Source: Oryzias latipes
Taxonomy: Eukaryota; Chordata; Actinopteri; Beloniformes; Adrianichthyidae
Assembly: GCF_002234675.1 (NCBI RefSeq)
Contig: NC_019867.2
Span: forward strand, 28,571,166 to 28,635,165
Length of the DNA stretch: 64,000 nt
Direction: 5' to 3'
Numbering within the stretch: position 1 is the stretch's first letter; each line of letters opens with the position of its first letter. The notes beneath the pieces were generated by a model. That model saw only the letters and a list, made by a program, of their open reading frames with translations, had not been told where the DNA came from and searched no databases. Both the position numbers and the translations under genes were made by a program. Shown piece by piece: positions 59,570-64,000 of the stretch.

Positions 59570-60050
59570 CTATGTCCAGCAGCAGAGCAGCAGTTGTGTG
59601 TCAGTGTTTGAGCTGATAGTGTCGCCACAGCAGTATTATCATGACAACAGCGCATAAATTAGTTAGTCTGATCTGCCATTAATTTATGAAATCATCAGTA
59701 ATTCGTCTCAGAGTTGTTGGCAGGACTCTTGGTGTGGAAGTTAGCCTCCACAGAGGATTGACACAGATGATTGATTTGTTGTTAGGCCAAGTTATTGCCA
59801 CAACCAGGGAAATGGTCGGGAACTTGATGTCAAAATTGGAGAAGATAATTACATAAATTTTCCAAAAAAGAAACACAACTCTGTTGACCGGAGAAGCAGT
59901 AGCAGACTGTGTGGTCAGCACATAGTGGCAGTCACCTCTAATATTTTATTAAACAGTAGTATAAATACCACACACTCGTACCATTGTAAGACCTTGACCA
60001 CACTAATTCACGATGAAGTGTTGCCTCTTTCCTCCCCTGACTGCACGTCA
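59570..60050. other. Intergenic, nothing recognised
   Basis: No supported feature. Confidence 0.4.
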
Positions 60051-60061
60051 CTGGTCTAACT

Positions 60062-60957
60062 CAGTGTTTTTCAACCAGTGTGCCGCGGCACACCAGTGTG
60101 CCGTGGGAGATGGTCAAGTGTGCCGTGGGAAATTGCCCTCATTAACTGATTTAACAACATTTTCCATCTCCAGGATTTCAGTTCTTTGTTCATCCCTACA
60201 GGCCCTGATAAAACACTAAGAAATTAGGAATATGAAAGATCGTAAAATACTTTTTTCTTTTCGTTTATTTGATTCTATTAAATACATTTTGATAAGAATG
60301 ACGGTACCGCGATTTAGCTGCAGCTTCAGCTGTGTTAGGAAAAGTTCCGCCCCTTTAACTGTCTCCACCAATCATTCTTGGGATCTTAATCACATGTCAT
60401 CAGTCTGACCAATCAGAAGTGGTTAAAGTTTTCGCTTCCTTGTTCTGAATTCTGCTGAAAAAGTCGCTCAGTTCTAAGAAAAATACCAGCTAAAGCTCGT
60501 CTTTAGCGGTGTAGCTTTCCAGAGAATCCGGTGTCGGACCGTAATAACTGAACAAAGGCTAAATTATTTATGTACAAAACAATGAAGCTCAGAGACGCTA
60601 CTCTTTCTGGGTTTGGCGGATTATTGAACTACATCTCCCATGATGCATTGGGTTAAAGTGACAGTGTGAGCGTCTGGGCGCACGACTCTCTCCTCTTAAC
60701 GTCGTGAAACCACAACGACCACAAATCAAACAGTTTTTAAATCTTTTAACTTAATTTTTATCACATCTTAAAAAAACAGCTGCAGCTTCCAGCTTTTTCT
60801 GCCACAATTATCACAAAAATGCATGTGAGATCATGGAGGGACTGTTGATCAATACAGACCGAGTTTCTCCTTTTTTTTTTTTTTGAATGCCGGTGTGCCG
60901 CGGGATTTTTGTCTAAGTTGAAGTGTGCCGTCGCTCAAAAAAGGTTGAAAAACACTG
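60062..60957 (+). mobile_element. Complete non-autonomous hAT element, copy 2
   Basis: Perfect 8-bp duplication GTCTAACT (60054-60061 and 60958-60965). Ends CAGTGTTTTTCAACC and GGTTGAAAAACACTG are perfect inverted repeats. The same family as 38637-39496, in opposite orientation; shared words include GTGTGCCGCGGCACAC and ATTTAGCTGCAGCT. No intact transposase. Confidence 0.93.
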
Positions 60958-61060
60958 GTCTAACTAGACTTCAAAGCCTGCCATGTGGATCACAGAAAGC
61001 TGTTGAGGCAAGAGAGCTCTCTCTTGCTTCTCAGCCCATGATTGTGTGCAGCGCCATCTT

Positions 61061-61118
61061 GTGTGTGCTGGTGTGTGTGTGTGTGTGTGTGGGTGGGTGT
61101 GTGTGTCTGTGTGTGTGA
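61061..61118. repeat. (TG)n microsatellite, interrupted
   Basis: TG repeats broken by a GGTGGG stretch. Confidence 0.9.
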
Positions 61119-61429
61119 ACGCCTTATACTGCATTGACCAACTTCGACATATCTGTGCTGACATCGACACTCTGTTTGGATCCTTTCAGTAAGAACTAGT
61201 GACATCTGCTGGTTGTCTGTTGTAAATACATCCAAGCGGTCAACTCAAGATCTCATGGGATTTTAAAGCTCAGTGGACATTTCTCTGTGTATGACATGTT
61301 TGAGCAATGGTGTGTAATTGTGCTTTTACCTGGATAATGGTTTGACAAATATTTAATGTGGCAAATATGTTGGATAGTAATGTTGGCAATATATGTGAAT
61401 TTTCATCAAACAGAACCTAAATCTATGGG

Positions 61430-61623
61430 GGGCCGCGGTGCAACGGTGGGGCGGTCGTCTTCTGGTCAAAAGATTGCAGGTATGTCAAGACACTGAACCC
61501 CACCTTACCTCTGGTGGAAGGTTGTCACCAGTGTTTGGCAGCGGAGCCGCCATCAGTGCTTGAATGGACTTTGGGCATTTGAGGAAGGTAGAAAAACGCC
61601 ATACAAGTATTTACCATTTACCT
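61430..61623 (+). mobile_element. tRNA-derived SINE, second family (copy 2)
   Basis: Head GGTGCAACGGTGGGGCGGTC with AAAAGATTGCAGGT, body ACCTCTGGTGGAAGGTTGTC, end AAGTATTTACCATTTACC. Matches the 46826 copy; the region around the B box is partly deleted. Confidence 0.75.
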
Positions 61624-61639
61624 TATACAGGAGCATTTT

Positions 61640-62800
61640 GTCTATATACAATTGGCAACAATGAACATCTCCACCTCTCAATAAATCCACACTGGCAACA
61701 ATGATTGGTCCCTTATAAAGCCTGGGTAAAACCATTCTGTTTAAATTGTGTACCAAACAGACTGTCAAGGCGCTCGACACGTGATTTGCTGACTACTTGA
61801 CTCACCACGAGCGACACTTCCGGTTAAAACAAAATGATACAGTGTCGAGGAGGCGATGTCCAGCTGGACATCTCTACCTGTACACCTCTCATCACTTATC
61901 TTTTGTTATGCACACTAGCTAAGTTGGTTGGTGCTACCTATTGTATGGTTTGGATCCCTTTTTGGAGACAAGTCAGCAAGGCTTTTGTTTTCATGTTTTG
62001 TTGTAGGATAGAGATAGTGAGGCTGTTTTGTTCTGTTTATTTCATTCCTTTGGCCCAACCTTAGTGATGCACTCCTGCCTGACCTCCAGCATCTGTTGCC
62101 TATTAGGTCATTGCTACTCTCTTCCCTCCTCATCAGCCTCATTACCCTCACCTGTTCTGAACTGCACATATTCCTCTGCTTTACTCTGCTGCCCTGTCAG
62201 TTTGTTATGACTGGTTGACTCTTTGCTGCTGACCCTGGTTCTGTATTCGGAGCTGCCTGTGGAGTTATCAAGTTTTCTGATATTCATTTACAGATTTGGA
62301 TTACCCTGTGTTTGTTTGCTGGATTCACCACCACCACCAACCTAATCACCTCTGTTCATTATATTGCCCTGTGCTGAACATTCACCCTTTTGAAATCCTT
62401 GAACAGCTGCTGTCTTTATGTCAAATGCTGCCACCAACTAAACGACAGACAGACGTTCCGTTATAATGGTATTATAATGTTAATTGGTGTATACTTATGT
62501 AGACGCATGTTCACTTCACACACTGATGGTGGCGATGCTAGACCACCAGGAGCATCATCAAATTTAATATTCTTTATTGTTCCAAAGGTAGCGTCAAATT
62601 ACCGTACATTCATACACAAGTAATTATAATCATAGATGAAGCATATATAAAAGTTAGATATGCAGTGCCAGAGTTGCACACATATCAGGTTAAACCATAA
62701 AAGAGACTTAAAAGAGACATTTTGGTATAGTTCATCAAGAGAATGACAAATGCATTATCAAAGATCCAATAAAAGTCAGGACCAGCGGAGAACAACATGA
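61640..62800. other. Intergenic; possible LTR-element leader
   Basis: 62.05-62.36 kb is pyrimidine-rich (CTGCTGACCCTGGTTCTG), like the leader of a fish LTR retrotransposon, but no LTR, gag or pol is seen. Nothing else recognised. Confidence 0.3.
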
Positions 62801-63130
62801 CTGCTGCTCCTCTCAGCTCCACCAGGAGGAGGTTCAGACTCACCAGCCATACCCGTCCCAACTGTAAAGAGAAAGCAGAAACAGAGATGAAGGAGTGTCT
62901 CCTGATCCTCAGCAGTACAGCAGCATAAAGAGCAGCAGGAGCTTCAGTCCTGTTCAGAGCAGCAGGTTCCTGTCATCTTCCCCTGTTGGAGCTTCTGCCT
63001 GTTATCATTCCCCTCAGAGCTTCACTGAGAAGCTGCAGCTTCATAGGAAACTCTGCATCTTTGCTCTCAGACTAACTTTAGGACAAAACATCTGGAAGCA
63101 GCTGGACTGTCTCCCACCCTACATACTGAC

Positions 63131-63304
63131 CTCAGATTCTGCAGTTTGAAGTTTGGACTCTTCATCAAATCATGGAGCTGCTGAACATCTGATATCTGCA
63201 GGTTGTTAAATCTCAGATCCAGTTCTGTCAGGTGGGAGGGGTTGGACTTCAGAGCTGAGACCAGAGGATCCCAGCTGAGCTTTGACAAACTCCAGAACTC
63301 TAAC
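63131..63304 (-). CDS. NLR-family leucine-rich-repeat exon (partial gene)
   Basis: A 174-bp exon with acceptor TTCTGGATTCAG|GTTAGAG and donor AATCTGAG|GTCAGT, in phase 2-2. It encodes one 58-residue leucine-rich-repeat module typical of fish NLRC3/NLRP12-like cytosolic receptors: LEFWSLSKLSWDPLVSALKS, then HLTELDLRFNNLQ, then LHDLMKSP and LQNLR. Exon length and symmetric phase match the repeat exons of that family. Only one such exon is visible; NACHT and other modules would lie beyond 64000 on this strand. A relic cannot be excluded. Confidence 0.75.
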
Positions 63305-63309
63305 CTGAA

Positions 63310-64000
63310 TCCAGAACAAAGTTTAAAGACAAAGTTCATGTTTTTCATTATCCAGTACGTCTACACAGAACCAGATTGAAGCATCAAACTAAAGTAGACT
63401 GATGTCTGAGGCCCCCGGGCTCCCAATGGCCCCAAATCACAAAATCACCTGTAGCCAGTCTGTGATTACAGTGAGCTGGATACCTGCATGCCCACACATT
63501 GTTACGTTAACAGAGAGTTTACAGTTTCATTGATTTAACTGCAGCTAGCAGTTACTTAGCCAATAAGCTAACATCAGCTTTCCTTCACATTTTACCGGTC
63601 TTTGTGGAACTTCAAGAAGTTGGTTGTTGTTGAGTCTCTGTCAGTAATCCTTTTATTTGCATCTTCTACAATCTGCAAACTGTTTTTTGTTGACAACCTC
63701 ACAACTTTTTTACTGGAGAGTAATAACACTAGCAAACAGGAACTGGCGCTTTAATTGACAGATTGTCTGCACTGGAATTTGATTAGGTGGATCGTTGGAT
63801 CAATCCAACGTGGATCTAGTTTAATTGGATTTTCTGCCAGTAGATGCACACACACAGATGGACAGAGAGATTCGGGCACGGATTATGCCAACATATCTTT
63901 TAATCTTTGGATTTTGGGGAAAATAACAATTCTTTTTGAGCCAAAGGGCTAAAGTTTGAGTCATGTCACAAGTTACTGGCGTTAAAGTCGAGCCTAATGT
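63310..64000. other. Intergenic or NLR intron, nothing recognised
   Basis: If the LRR exon belongs to a live gene, this is intron. Confidence 0.4.

Noticed and set aside
62000-62360. LTR retrotransposon
   Set aside because: Only a leader-like pyrimidine-rich composition; no LTR pair, primer-binding site or gag/pol frame.
1-64000. CRISPR arrays, operons, phage or bacterial defence systems
   Set aside because: The window is vertebrate DNA with spliced genes; none of the tandem arrays has the spacer structure of CRISPR.

Overview
The window is teleost fish nuclear DNA, probably percomorph (inference). Genes are split by GT-AG introns. The spaces between them are full of fish-type SINEs, L2-like LINEs, hAT, piggyBac-like, Harbinger-like and Tc1-like DNA elements, and simple repeats: (GGAT)n, (TG)n, (TAA)n and poly-G. 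Most open frames in the window are low-complexity or repeat-derived and are not genes.

1-18.6 kb: 5' half of a megf9 gene (multiple EGF-like domains 9) on the minus strand. Exon 1 (signal peptide and linker) sits at the edge of a GC/CpG-rich promoter region. Exons 2 and 3 encode laminin-type EGF repeats and are separated by a repeat-laden intron of about 15.4 kb. The gene continues beyond base 1.

19-25 kb: gene-poor. It holds a TTAA-type element with a perfect hairpin, a (GT)n tract, a diverged array with a period near 21 bp, and an endogenous-retrovirus pol remnant. 25.1-27.5 kb: a minus-strand PIM-like serine/threonine kinase gene of seven phase-consistent exons, followed on its 3' side by two related orphan exons.

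28-42.5 kb: a BEL/Pao relic, then two minus-strand CC chemokine genes about 8.6 kb apart (starts at 33489 and 42096). Both carry the same 13-bp ISRE-like motif just upstream of a TATA-like element. Between them lie a candidate unassigned exon, a piggyBac-type MITE, a Tc1-type palindromic MITE, a complete non-autonomous hAT and a TTAA-type MITE.

42.5-64 kb: mostly transposon-derived. It holds several hAT elements with recognisable 8-bp target duplications, a terminal-inverted-repeat element nested in a tRNA-derived SINE, and two opposed copies of one L2-like LINE, one with a 542-codon reverse transcriptase frame. At the right end is one leucine-rich-repeat exon of an NLR-type immune gene (minus strand), probably continuing past 64000. 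The chemokines, PIM-like kinase and NLR exon belong to families expanded in fish immunity. Their proximity suggests an immune-rich neighbourhood, but no shared pathway is shown by the sequence.
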